Assembly: GCF_014596085.1 (NCBI RefSeq)
Contig: NZ_JACCJY010000038.1
Span: 1-60,271 of the forward strand
Direction of reading: 5' to 3'
Length of the DNA: 60,271 nt
From: Azospirillum tabaci
GTDB lineage: Bacteria; Pseudomonadota; Alphaproteobacteria; Azospirillales; Azospirillaceae
Numbering within the stretch: the first letter of the stretch is position 1; every line of letters starts with the position of its first letter. A program made the position numbers and the translations under genes. The notes beneath the pieces are model-generated. The model did not search any database, was not told where the DNA came from, and saw nothing but the letters and a program-made list of their open reading frames with translations. Shown here one piece after another: positions 35,516 to 43,417 of this stretch.

Positions 35516-36502
35516 TCACAGCGGTAGATAGCGCCCGACGTCGTCCTGGAACAGCTGGCCCTCCTCGATGTAGCCACGCATCACGCGCTCGGAGCGGTCG
35601 CCGGTCTGGCGCATGATGACGCGTTCCGGGGCACCGTGCTCGGCGGCGGCGGTGGCCAGGCCGCGGCGCAAACTGTGGCCGGCGAAGCGTTCGGGCTTCA
35701 GCCCGACCCGCGCCACCGCCCGCTTCACCACGAGCGCCACGGTGCGGTCGGACAGCCGCCCATCCTCGACCACCCCGTTGTTGCGGACGCCGCGGAACAG
35801 CGGCCCGGCGACGAGGCCGGCCGCGGCGATCCACGCCTGCACGGCGGCCACCGGGTCCGTCTCCGGGTGGCGGCCGCGGCGAATGGCGATGGTGCGGCCG
35901 CGGCCCTCGCGGTCGGTCTTGGAGCGTCGGATGGTCACGCGCAGGCCGTCGCCGGCCGGTTCGAGGTCGGCGAGGTCGAGGCCGGCGAGCTCGGCGCGGC
36001 GGAAGCCGCCAGCGAAGCCAAGTAGCAGCAGGGCGCGGTCGCGGGCGCCGCGGCAGTCGGCCGGCAGGGCGGCGAGCATGTGGCGCAGGTCGACCACCCC
36101 CACCCCGGCCTTTTTCGCCGGCGCCGTCCCGTGCGTGGCGCGGATGCCGCGGCGGACCAACCCCACGGCGGCGTGGCCGCGCGGCGCGGGATGCCCGGCG
36201 GCGGTGTGCGCCCGGCCAATGGCGACGAGCCGGCGCTCGAGGGTGGATGGCTTGAGACGGCCGGCCAGGTCGGTGAGGTAAAGCACGACGGTGTCCGGCG
36301 CGGCGGGCAGGCTGTCCAGACCGTGCGCCGCACACCAAGCGGTGAAGGCGCGCCAGTCGCTGGCGTAGGCGCGCCGCGTGTTCGCCGTCAGGGCGGCGTC
36401 GGCGTACGCCTTCGCCTTCTCGACGGCCGCCGCCAAATCGGCCGGAAGGCCGAAGCTGTCCACCCGCGTTGGCAGGGCAGGCCGCTGCGGCTCGCCGCTC
36501 AT
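35516..36502 (-). CDS. tyrosine recombinase (site-specific integrase)
   Basis: 328 residues. An N-terminal SAM-like core-binding part (about 30-110, NTRRAYASDWRAFTAWC) precedes the catalytic domain with Arg 169 (GFRRAELAGL), Lys 195 (RRSKTDREG), His 276 and Arg 279 (GHSLRRGLAT) and Tyr 311 (RVMRGYIEEG). The position usually His/Trp in LGHxS is TGDRS here, which many environmental integrases show. ATG 36502 overlaps the stop of the upstream PD-(D/E)XK-like gene by 4 bp (ATGA), so the two are coupled. It may mobilise part of the island; no att site next to it is evident. Confidence 0.88.
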   Translation of the reverse strand: MSGEPQRPALPTRVDSFGLPADLAAAVEKAKAYADAALTANTRRAYASDWRAFTAWCAAHGLDSLPAAPDTVVLYLTDLAGRLKPSTLERRLVAIGRAHTAAGHPAPRGHAAVGLVRRGIRATHGTAPAKKAGVGVVDLRHMLAALPADCRGARDRALLLLGFAGGFRRAELAGLDLADLEPAGDGLRVTIRRSKTDREGRGRTIAIRRGRHPETDPVAAVQAWIAAAGLVAGPLFRGVRNNGVVEDGRLSDRTVALVVKRAVARVGLKPERFAGHSLRRGLATAAAEHGAPERVIMRQTGDRSERVMRGYIEEGQLFQDDVGRYLPL

Positions 36503-37119
36503 GGCGCGAGGTCCTCGAGGCCGTCGACGTGTCCGTCGCGCCCGACCAGCGCGATGCGGACGTCGGTGCCGGCGAACAGCGGCCGGTCTTTCCAACGCTC
36601 GCGCAATGCGGCGAACCGAGAGGTCGCCGGGACCCCAACGACGATCAGGTCCTCCGGGGCAACGGCCTCGATCGTGACGACCTGGCCGATGGCCTTCTGC
36701 AGGATCGGGTACTCCGGGCTGCCTTTCCGCGGCACAAGAGGACCGCCCTTGCACTCGGCGCGAATCCGGCGCGTGCCGACCCGGGCCATCACGTCGCCGA
36801 CGCCGGAGCGGGCGTGCACCGTCAAGGCGTGGTTGCCACGGCGGTACCGACCCTGCCAGGCGTTGCCCGCGTTGGGGCTCCGCTCCGCCTGCTGCCAGCC
36901 GGTTGCGGCGAGGAAGGCGGCGAGCGGGAAGATGTCGCGGCCGGCGATACGGACCATGGCGCCATCGATGGCGACCTCGGCGTGGCCGTCGCTGCCGGGC
37001 TGGTCGAGGAGATGGAAGGCGAGGCGCAGCGCGACCTCGGCCTCCGGCATGCGGTCCGTCGGCAGGGCGATCGGCGGACCAGCGACTTGGGCGGCGCAGG
37101 GCGTGGGAGGGACGAGCAT
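36499..37119 (-). CDS. PD-(D/E)XK nuclease-like protein coupled to a recombinase
   Basis: About 206 residues. ARSGVGDVMARVGTRRIRAE followed by CKGG gives Asp 109, Glu 122 and Lys 124 with the D-(X)n-ExK spacing and surrounding strands of PD-(D/E)XK nucleases, as in restriction-endonuclease-like proteins. The later PILQKAIGQVVTIE helix-strand also fits. The N-terminal half (EAEVALRLAFHLLDQPGSDG) is of unknown fold. TGGAG precedes ATG 37119; ATG 37188 and 37050 are alternatives. Its stop overlaps the recombinase ATG by 4 bp. Function (nuclease, or a structural relative) is inferred. Confidence 0.6.
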   Translation of the reverse strand: MLVPPTPCAAQVAGPPIALPTDRMPEAEVALRLAFHLLDQPGSDGHAEVAIDGAMVRIAGRDIFPLAAFLAATGWQQAERSPNAGNAWQGRYRRGNHALTVHARSGVGDVMARVGTRRIRAECKGGPLVPRKGSPEYPILQKAIGQVVTIEAVAPEDLIVVGVPATSRFAALRERWKDRPLFAGTDVRIALVGRDGHVDGLEDLAP

Positions 37120-37188
37120 GAAACGCTCCAGAGCAGGAGCGGCGATCGTGCGGCGGCCAGCGGGGTGAGGCACCAGCGTGCGGCGCAT

Positions 37189-37559
37189 CTAGCGGCCCCA
37201 TGGACGAACAGTCCGCGGCGGACGCCGCAGATCAACCATCGACATATAGGAGCATCGCGCGCGGGCGCGACGGGAGGTCGCGGAAGGGGGCGTCCCGCCC
37301 GCGCTCAGGTCCGGACGGCCGGGAGCGCGGCGGGTGGCGGACTGGTGGGAACATGGCCAGTAACCCGCCAACATCCTTTGTAGAACATAACTGCCCGTTC
37401 GGCGCGGACCACCAGCACTACTTTAGCAGTTCTACTGTCGCCTGTGCGGGACGAGCCAGCACCGACAATACGGACATCGGATCGGTGCGGTCTGACGAGT
37501 GCGCGCGAGAATAGCTCGGCGGACGGCGGGGAGCGTCGGCTGCGGAGGTGGACCGCTGT
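37189..37559. other. upstream region of the PD-(D/E)XK/recombinase operon
   Basis: About 370 bp without a convincing gene. On the minus strand it reads toward the nuclease-like gene and contains the motif AACGGGCAGTTATG around 37390-37403 that recurs near 42715. Confidence 0.45.
37384..37410 (-). promoter_or_regulatory. shared motif upstream of the nuclease/recombinase operon
   Basis: On the plus strand TAACTGCCCGTTC is followed by GC and, a little later, CCA and AGCA. The same string with similar flanks appears at 42715-42727. Both lie upstream of minus-strand small-gene operons linked to recombinases, so a common promoter or binding site is possible. Confidence 0.4.
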
Positions 37560-37800
37560 CCTCGTCGGTCCTTTTTCCCCCACTCCGGCGCGGCGGCGAG
37601 CCAAAGGTGCTGGAGAAACGCCAAAGCGATCATCACCAGGATCGCATGATGGCGCAGGCCGTGCCAGCTCCGGCCCTCGAAGTGATCGAGCCCAGCTCCT
37701 TCTTCATCTGCTAGTGCCCTTGTTCGCAGACCCATCGCGCCTTGATCCAGGACGCCAGGGTGCGGAGCGGCGTGTCCGGAGCCAGATTCAGCGGAACCAC
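37560..37800 (-). pseudogene. IS701-type transposase C-terminal remnant
   Basis: Read on the minus strand: VVPLNLAPDTPLRTLASWIK, ARWVCEQGH, a TAG, QMKKEL, a one-base shift, then GLDHFEGRSWHGLRHHAILV and MIALAFLQHLWLAAAPE. These are the last 80 residues of IS701/DDE_5-type transposases, interrupted by a stop and a frameshift, with no N-terminal part. It separates the recombinase block from the SspE-like gene. Confidence 0.7.
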
Positions 37801-38069
37801 AGCTGCGTGCAATCCAGGATTTTTGCGGTTCTCAGGGCTGGTCCCGAGATTTCCCAATGATCCCTGCATGCCCTATGTCTCCTTACCGTGGTTCTCGCCC
37901 GTCCTATGGAGCGACCCCGAGTTTGCCCAACACCACCGCCGCGTAGTCGCCGTTCCAAGGTCCGACGGTCTCGAACATCTTCGGGCTCGAGAAGCATGCC
38001 CGAGCGTGCGTCAGACTCAGCTCGGCGTTTGAAATGTCGCCACCTTGCGCCACACCGCCCGTTTATCCA

Positions 38070-40415
38070 TCATTGCCTCCTCACGCGCGTCCGTGGCACC
38101 TGCGGCTCCTCAAGCCAAGTCCAGAGCCGATTCCAAGCAAGCTCCGCCAGCCGCGTCCCACGCTCGGCAATGAACGCCTCGTCCCATTCTCCTTCGTACG
38201 TCGCAACTGCTTCGCACATCGGCAAATAGCGCGAGGTCGCCACAAGATCCTCGGCGGTGCGGCCCACATTGAAGCCGCCCCGACGGGCCAAGGTGATTGC
38301 TCGTTGCGCCTGTCGGACAGTCTTCGATGAGAACAGGGTGTATAGAATCCGCTTCTGCTCCCAAGATCGGTTGGCGAGTAGGTTATTTTCCTGCTTGGGC
38401 ACAAGGATGAAGTTGCCGAGCCGCTGCACGGTGCGCACATCCTCGTACACGTCCTCGGGCCATCCGTTGCTAGGCGCATTCGGCGCGACGTGCTCGACGC
38501 TGATATTGACCTCGTCGTGCCATTGCTCGCGCGTGAGCATCGGATTGGTGCCCGTACGGCCCGGCTCGATCAGCCCAGGCGCGTCCTCGTCTGGCGTCGC
38601 GTCGTGTGACGCCGCGAACAGAAGAAACTTTGTGATCGTCTGCCCGACACGGTAGATCGGGATCTGGCTTGCGTTGCGGATCCAGGTCTCACGGTCGAGG
38701 TCCTCCTCGTTGAGGTAATGGCGCAGCATCGTACGCAGCGCCGCCGCCGTCGGCGTTTCTCCCCGCTGGCGCGCAAGCGGCGCGCCCCCAGCGGCTCCCC
38801 TTCGCATGATGTCGCGGTAGACCCCGTCGATGTTGGCCGTTCCACCTTGGCTCGCCCGCCAGAGCATCGAGAACGCCGTCACCGCCTTGATCGCGGCGAA
38901 GTACTCTGCCGCTGCCGAGGCCCTGCCGGCGGTGCGAACGTCGCAGTAGGCCGCGTAGAAGCGCGCGATGGGGGCGATCGCGACGTCGTGGCGGATATCG
39001 CGCAGAACCTCCATGCAGAGTTCGGCCACCGGATCGGTCAGTCCCTGATGGGGCAGAAGCTGCGGGTCCTGGCGCCGACGGGGCCGCCAAACCGAGCCCA
39101 CGAACTGTGCGGTCGTCGCTAAGCTCGTCGTGAAGCGTTGCTTGGCCACGATGTCCGGCGCTCGCGCGTAGCCGTCCCTCAAGTATCGGCGCTGCGCGCT
39201 CAGGTGCTTCTCAAGCTTGTGGCCCTCCTCGATGAGCGCGAAGGGAATCATGAGCGTGCTCGCCGCGTTCTGCCGCTCGTCTGCGCGCTTGAACCGGTCG
39301 AGGTAGCCCTGCACTTTCTCGATGGCAGCTCGCGACTCTGACATTTGGTAGGCGCCCCCCTCGGCTTCGAGCACCTTTGGCTTGAATGTCTCGAAGGCTG
39401 TCAAAGGCTGGCCTGTCGTGTTCAGCGACTCGAACATGTCGAATGCGTGATCTTCGGCTTGCGTTAAGACAACGGTCACGGCCATGCCCTGGTTGACATA
39501 GCGGGCGAACGCACCGAGCCGGACTGCCCGCTCCAAGGCCCCGTGTAGCGGGTGGCCGCCGCCGTCGCGTAGGAACTGCGCGAGGTGGGGTGGCAGAGGG
39601 TGCGGCCACAGGCTATCCCGGAAGTGCTGTTTTTCCAGGATGTCCGTAGCAGTCGGAAGCACGAGGTTTTCGTACGCACCCTCCGCGAGACCATCGATTG
39701 CATCGCGGAGGTAAGTTATCACGTCGACGACGGGCCCGTGATCCTCAGGGACTTCGTCGTCGTCGTCGGTCGGTTCATAGTCGAAGCGGTTCCCCGCTTC
39801 GTCCGCAACGTGCTCCATATATTCCCAGATGAAGCGAGCGATCGGCGAAACGTAGCGGGCCACCGCCGCCGTCCTGCCCCACCGGTCGTCATAGGCCCGG
39901 ATGATGCGGGGATACCAATCGTGCCTGTCTCTGGCGCGTGCCCGGCGCCCGATGAAGCGAAAGGTTTTGGCGAGTTCGTCTAGAAAGTCGTCAGTGTCCT
40001 CCTTGAACCATCGGATCGCCTCGTGCTCCTCCTCCTCGGCTATCTCGCGGCCTAGCGCGCGAAGTGCATCGTGCAGGACAATGTTGAGGATGATGAGCGT
40101 GCAGAGCCGCTGCTGCCCGTCGATGATCGTCAGGGTTCGAGTCGGCAATTCGCGGGCAAACGGGGCTTCGATATCGATTAAGGTTGTGCCTTGGACCGCG
40201 ATCACCGTGCCGAGGAAGCGGATCGAGCCGCCGTCTTCCGCTAGCTTGGCGAATCCGAGAGTCGCGTCCTCAAGCAGACGGTGAACGTTGCCGGTGTCCC
40301 ACGCGTAGGGCCGCTGGTAGGCCGGAACGTAGCAGCCCTGCCCCTCCACCGTTAGGAGATCGAAGACGCTTTGGCTTTCGGCCGTAAAGACCTGTTCAAT
40401 ATTGATTCCTGTCAT
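38070..40415 (-). CDS. sspE: SspE-like DUF262/DUF1524 phosphorothioation-sensing nuclease
   Basis: 781 residues. N-terminal DUF262: CYVPAYQRPYAW (about 28-39) and LTIIDGQQRLCTLIIL (DGQQR 99-103); C-terminal DUF1524 HNH-type domain with VEHVAPNAPSNGW, LGNFILVPKQENNLLANR (about 640-685). This is the architecture of SspE and of GmrSD-type enzymes. In Ssp systems SspE reads phosphorothioated host DNA through the DGQQR region and nicks unmodified phage DNA. ATG 40415 is chosen because it begins the DUF262 fold. It is 5 kb from the nearest other ssp-region gene and 8 kb from sspB, with recombinase genes between. A GmrSD-type role on modified phage DNA is the alternative. Confidence 0.82.
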   Translation of the reverse strand: MTGINIEQVFTAESQSVFDLLTVEGQGCYVPAYQRPYAWDTGNVHRLLEDATLGFAKLAEDGGSIRFLGTVIAVQGTTLIDIEAPFARELPTRTLTIIDGQQRLCTLIILNIVLHDALRALGREIAEEEEHEAIRWFKEDTDDFLDELAKTFRFIGRRARARDRHDWYPRIIRAYDDRWGRTAAVARYVSPIARFIWEYMEHVADEAGNRFDYEPTDDDDEVPEDHGPVVDVITYLRDAIDGLAEGAYENLVLPTATDILEKQHFRDSLWPHPLPPHLAQFLRDGGGHPLHGALERAVRLGAFARYVNQGMAVTVVLTQAEDHAFDMFESLNTTGQPLTAFETFKPKVLEAEGGAYQMSESRAAIEKVQGYLDRFKRADERQNAASTLMIPFALIEEGHKLEKHLSAQRRYLRDGYARAPDIVAKQRFTTSLATTAQFVGSVWRPRRRQDPQLLPHQGLTDPVAELCMEVLRDIRHDVAIAPIARFYAAYCDVRTAGRASAAAEYFAAIKAVTAFSMLWRASQGGTANIDGVYRDIMRRGAAGGAPLARQRGETPTAAALRTMLRHYLNEEDLDRETWIRNASQIPIYRVGQTITKFLLFAASHDATPDEDAPGLIEPGRTGTNPMLTREQWHDEVNISVEHVAPNAPSNGWPEDVYEDVRTVQRLGNFILVPKQENNLLANRSWEQKRILYTLFSSKTVRQAQRAITLARRGGFNVGRTAEDLVATSRYLPMCEAVATYEGEWDEAFIAERGTRLAELAWNRLWTWLEEPQVPRTRVRRQ

Positions 40416-40587
40416 TGCGCTAGAATACCAGAAGGGATCGGCAACCTGCAAGGCCACCGATCGGTCAACGAGCACCGGATCAACCTTAGCGGAACACCTC
40501 GCCCGCCGGTCGGTGCGATATTGCATGATGAGCGTTATACCAGGACCGCCGGGCCCTCCGCCCGGCACCGCAGCGCAACGGAGGCCG

Positions 40588-40713
40588 ATGTTGGCGTACC
40601 CTCTTCCCGGAAAGCTTTTTCTCATCACCGAGGGTGGTGTGTCGGTTGAGGTCTACGAGCACGAGGACAGCCGGCGCTCCATCACCCGGCACAGCGGACT
40701 CGGGCGCGAATGA
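40588..40713 (+). CDS. possible small protein
   Basis: 41 residues: MLAYPLPGKLFLITEGGVSV, then EVYEHEDSRRSITRHSG. GGAGG lies just upstream of ATG 40588 (spacing short). The pattern of strand then charged tail looks protein-like, but it is short and stands alone. Confidence 0.3.
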   Translation: MLAYPLPGKLFLITEGGVSVEVYEHEDSRRSITRHSGLGRE

Positions 40714-41054
40714 GAGGCAGCTCAACAGTGGGTCGACGTCAGGGACCGGCCGCGAGGCCCATGGATGGCTCTAGGCGAGATCACGGCCAGCGTCAAAGCC
40801 GGCTGACAAGGTTCTCGGGGCCGAATTAAGCGAAGCCCGACTGATCAGTATCGACCATAGGTCAGTTCATAGCGTCCCATTCGACCCACATAGGGAACGC
40901 TTCTTCAACCCACCACCTCTTTGCCAACGCGTCCTAACCAGGAAACTGACGTACGTCGAGACGGCCCGCCAGCAAGGTCTTATCAGGCTCGGCCTCAACA
41001 TGGGCCTCGAGAAGTGCGCCGCCAGCGGGAGCTTCCGAGCACCTGCGGGAGTGA
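40714..41054. other. intergenic region, no gene seen
   Basis: About 340 bp between the possible small gene and the iteron-like repeats. No convincing reading frame or RNA. Confidence 0.4.
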
Positions 41055-41197
41055 GTTTGGAACTTTTCGACCGAGGACCGTCCTCGTGCACCGGTTTGGA
41101 ACTTCCCGACCGACTATGACGGTCCTGGCGCGGTTCGGACCCACTGATGTCGACCGACAACGGTCCTGGTGGCGGAGATTTGGAACTTACCGACTGG
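41055..41197. repeat. iteron-like direct repeats next to a RepA remnant
   Basis: TTTGGAACTT followed by a CGACCGA/CGACTGG block recurs at 41055-41084, 41094-41125 and 41178-41197, with a degenerate copy (GTTCGGACC..CGACCGACAACGGTCCT) at about 41132-41166; the first two and the degenerate copy end in CGGTCCT or CCGTCCT. The last copy overlaps the stop of the RepA remnant. This suits replication iterons; multiple ends of an IS21-type element are the alternative. Confidence 0.55.
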
Positions 41198-41456
41198 CTT
41201 GAAGACGGGCGATCTCGCGCTCGGGGATCGGCGGCTGCGAGGGATGCAGGACGGCGCCTTCCTCAGTGAGGTCGACGCATGCCTGCTCATAGACCGTTAG
41301 GGCGAAGTCGAGCGCCTTGCGGAACTCCGGCTTGAAGTGCTTCATCTCGTTGTACCCGCCGCCGAACTGTCCGAACAGGGCTGGCCACCCGATGGGCGTG
41401 GAACGCGTTAGCACGTGCAGGCAGTAGGCCAGCCAGACATAGACGTCGAAGGCCAT
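41187..41456 (-). pseudogene. C-terminal remnant of a plasmid RepA-type replication protein
   Basis: 89 residues remain: MAFDVYVWLAYCLHVLTRST, WPALFGQFGGGYNEMKHFKP and EFRKALDFALTVYEQACVDL, with a HPSQPPIPE tail. This matches the C-terminal helical part of RepA proteins of alphaproteobacterial plasmids. The N-terminal two thirds are gone; the upstream DNA belongs to an unrelated small gene. With the adjacent repeats it suggests that the region once belonged to a plasmid. Confidence 0.65.
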
Positions 41457-41685
41457 GGAACGGCACGCCGCGATCGAGCAGCGCGCGTTCAGCCATGGCG
41501 CAGGCGTCGGTGCATGTCGGTGCGGGACGTTCCCAGCCGCACGTCAGCCACGCGGGGCCGTGACGCATCATCAGGTTCCATGCCCAGCGGCCATCGGCAT
41601 CCTCCGCGACGCGGGCGCCATTGTCCCCCACGATGAGGACGAAGACGTCGTCGGAGGTGCGGACCCAGCGGCACGCATCGGTCAT
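41287..41685 (-). pseudogene. truncated member of the Trp-rich small-protein family
   Basis: MTDACRWVRTSDDVFVLIVG, then DGRWAWNLMMRHGPAWLTCG and ACAMAERALLDRGVPFHG (about 78 residues) has the family pattern of Trp-rich strands followed by an A..AE..LL helix. After about 41455 the frame runs out of phase over the RepA remnant, so the natural C-terminus (HE..LAR) is lost. GAGGG precedes ATG 41685. It follows the gene ending at 41786 on the same strand. Confidence 0.5.
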
Positions 41686-41785
41686 GCAGCCCTCGCCATC
41701 TCCGCGACTTGGTGCCAGATCAGCAGCTTCAGTCGGATCAGTTTGCCACTCCCTCGCGTTCCGGGCTCCCGTTCCGGGGCGATCG

Positions 41786-42148
41786 TCATTCGTCTTCTGG
41801 CATAAAGTCGCGGTTCCATTCGTCCACGAAGCGTCCGTGCTTCTCGTCGAACGCGTTCCAGACCGCGGCGGTCGCCGCCCGTACCAATTTCGCGCGCTCG
41901 TGTCCGGTCAGCAAGTCTCCCTCGAGCAGGTGCGCTTCGGCGGCCCGCATTGCCGCGTCCGGCGCGCTTTCCCAGCCCAGGGCCTCCGCGGCTTGGTCAG
42001 GATCCGTCGACCGTGACAGCATCCAGCACCATTCCGTCTTCTCAGGCACGACGCCCGGCACCCGCCAGACACCCAGGCGCCACTCATCCCATTCGGCCCG
42101 ATAGACCAGACCGTTGTCATGCCACTCTAGGAGCGTTCCGTCGGTCAT
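41786..42148 (-). CDS. Trp-rich small protein (family member B1)
   Basis: 120 residues: MTDGTLLEWHDNGLVYRAEW, DEWRLGVWRVPG, EWCWMLSRSTD, then a helix with MRAAEAHLLEGDLLTGHERA and a tail with a second Trp-containing helix. It shares its start (M-T/I-D-G-x-L-x-x-W) and the AAE...GHER...L core with genes at 50394 and 53847. Its ATG overlaps the upstream gene stop by 4 bp (ATGA). The family is not one I know. Role unknown. Confidence 0.6.
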   Translation of the reverse strand: MTDGTLLEWHDNGLVYRAEWDEWRLGVWRVPGVVPEKTEWCWMLSRSTDPDQAAEALGWESAPDAAMRAAEAHLLEGDLLTGHERAKLVRAATAAVWNAFDEKHGRFVDEWNRDFMPEDE

Positions 42149-42597
42149 TGGTCGCCACCGCCGGAGAGCGTCCCGCACGGGATACGCCCATTCCGAGCCA
42201 TCAGCTTCCACCCGAAATCGTCGGGTCGACGAGCCTCGAGACCGGCCGATTGTTGCGCCGTCGGTGCGCCGTGCTCGTACAGCGCACGCTCGGCTGCGCG
42301 CATGGCGTCGACGCGCTTAGCGAAGCCGTTGGCTGCTCCAGGAACGTGGAAGAAGCCGCCGCGTATGTCGCGGCTGAGCAGGCGGTGGTTCCACCGAGCC
42401 CTGCCCGGCGGAAAGACGTCCGCATACAGCGGCATTGCCGTTAGGCGCGGGGTGTCGCCCTCTGCCCCATCGCACTGCGGATCGTCGGGCATGGTCGCCT
42501 CCTGTTGAGACGATTCTCTCAAGCCATCGGCGCTGGCGACAGCCCCTCGTCCTTTGTGCGTGTCCATGGCGACAATACCCCCGCTTTTCGGCTCCAT
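42145..42597 (-). CDS. small protein of the same family cluster (member A1)
   Basis: 150 residues. AGAGGAGA lies seven bases before ATG 42597. The middle (RWNHRLLSRDIRGGFFHVPG, DAMRAAERALYEHGAPTAQQ) resembles the Trp/AAE core, and the C-terminus ARNGRIPCGTLSGGG matches the ends of the genes at 50164 (ARNGTIPRGSLWDGGGG) and 53659 (ARKGAIPRGTLRGGG). It is coupled by ATGA to the Trp-rich gene that follows, the same A-B order as at 50 kb and 53.7 kb. Confidence 0.55.
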   Translation of the reverse strand: MEPKSGGIVAMDTHKGRGAVASADGLRESSQQEATMPDDPQCDGAEGDTPRLTAMPLYADVFPPGRARWNHRLLSRDIRGGFFHVPGAANGFAKRVDAMRAAERALYEHGAPTAQQSAGLEARRPDDFGWKLMARNGRIPCGTLSGGGDQ

Positions 42598-42708
42598 GGT
42601 TCGTCTCCTCTGTCCGCGGCAAGGCGCCGGCCCACCCGGCGCAACCCTTGTTCGCGACAGAACGTGAGACGAGCCACCGTCAGCTCAGCAGTGACATGGG
42701 GTCTAGTA

Positions 42709-42735
42709 CAGCGTAACTGCCCGTTCAGCTTGGGC
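42709..42735 (-). promoter_or_regulatory. second copy of the TAACTGCCCGTTC motif
   Basis: TAACTGCCCGTTC at about 42715-42727 with flanks similar to 37388-37415. It lies about 110 bp upstream of the minus-strand start at 42597 and just after the stop of the gene at 42738. Confidence 0.35.
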
Positions 42736-42737
42736 CA

Positions 42738-43001
42738 TTAGCATCGGGAAGCGCCCCAATCATCTTTTCGGTACACCGACCCCGGCGGAGAGACGTAGAA
42801 CAGCACGATTGATCGCTGAACGTCGTCAAGCCGATGCCAAGCGGATTCGAAGTCGGGAAACCTTGAAGGCAGCAGGTCCAAGCGGTTGATGCCCAATGCA
42901 ACACACAGGTATTCGGACGTGGACAGCGCGGCCATAGCGTCCTCCGGCTCGACGACGTCCTGACGGATCCGTTCGATGATGCGGGCTTCCTTGCTCATCA
43001 T
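42738..43001 (-). CDS. hypothetical protein in a recombinase operon
   Basis: 87 residues: MMSKEARIIERIRQDVVEPE, DAMAALSTSEYLCVALGINR, LDDVQRSIVLFYVSPPG. Helical N-terminal half; no known family. Its ATG overlaps the stop of the preceding gene by 4 bp, so it is the third coupled gene after the tyrosine recombinase. Likely an accessory factor of the recombinase or passenger; inference only. Confidence 0.6.
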   Translation of the reverse strand: MMSKEARIIERIRQDVVEPEDAMAALSTSEYLCVALGINRLDLLPSRFPDFESAWHRLDDVQRSIVLFYVSPPGSVYRKDDWGASRC

Positions 43002-43417
43002 ACTTGCTCCTTTCGTAGTGCATGGAGTGCCAATGCCGTCGTCTCGGGAGGACCAAAGCAGGGTTTCCTCTCACGGGACGGACGGGCAGGATCGCCGGCC
43101 AAGTGCCGAAGCTGCTCGATCAGATCCTCCAGCGACCAGGCTGCGGCCGGATCATCCGGAACCTGGCGCCAGCCGAAATACCGGCCGACATGATGACGCG
43201 CCTCGTCACGACAGTCCGCGAGCGCCCGTCGTGCCGCAGAAACTTGATCGGGATGCGCTCGCAGGTACGTCTCCAGCGCGCTCGGTCCCCAGGTGAAGGC
43301 GACGGGCACGAGCGGGTGCAGTCCGGCAGCCGCGAACGCCTCGACGAGCATCCAACGGCACCGGACGTCCAGCACCGGGGCTCCGGTCGGCCGTACCAAG
43401 CCCGGGTCCGCATTCAT
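42998..43417 (-). CDS. hypothetical protein coupled to a recombinase
   Basis: 139 residues: PVLDVRCRWMLVEAFAAAGL, ALETYLRAHPDQVSAARRAL, DEARHHVGRYFGWRQVPDDP, SLEDLIEQLRHLAGDPAR. It starts by ATGA overlap with the recombinase stop and ends by ATGA overlap with the next gene. Not recognised. The tight coupling on both sides argues for a real gene. Confidence 0.6.
   Translation of the reverse strand: MNADPGLVRPTGAPVLDVRCRWMLVEAFAAAGLHPLVPVAFTWGPSALETYLRAHPDQVSAARRALADCRDEARHHVGRYFGWRQVPDDPAAAWSLEDLIEQLRHLAGDPARPSRERKPCFGPPETTALALHALRKEQV

Noticed and set aside
38000..38069. Short coupled gene after the SspE-like stop (AGGAGG then ATGATGGATAAACGG)
   Set aside because: A good ribosome site exists, but the frame ends after 18 codons; alternative frames need a GTG start and cannot be supported.
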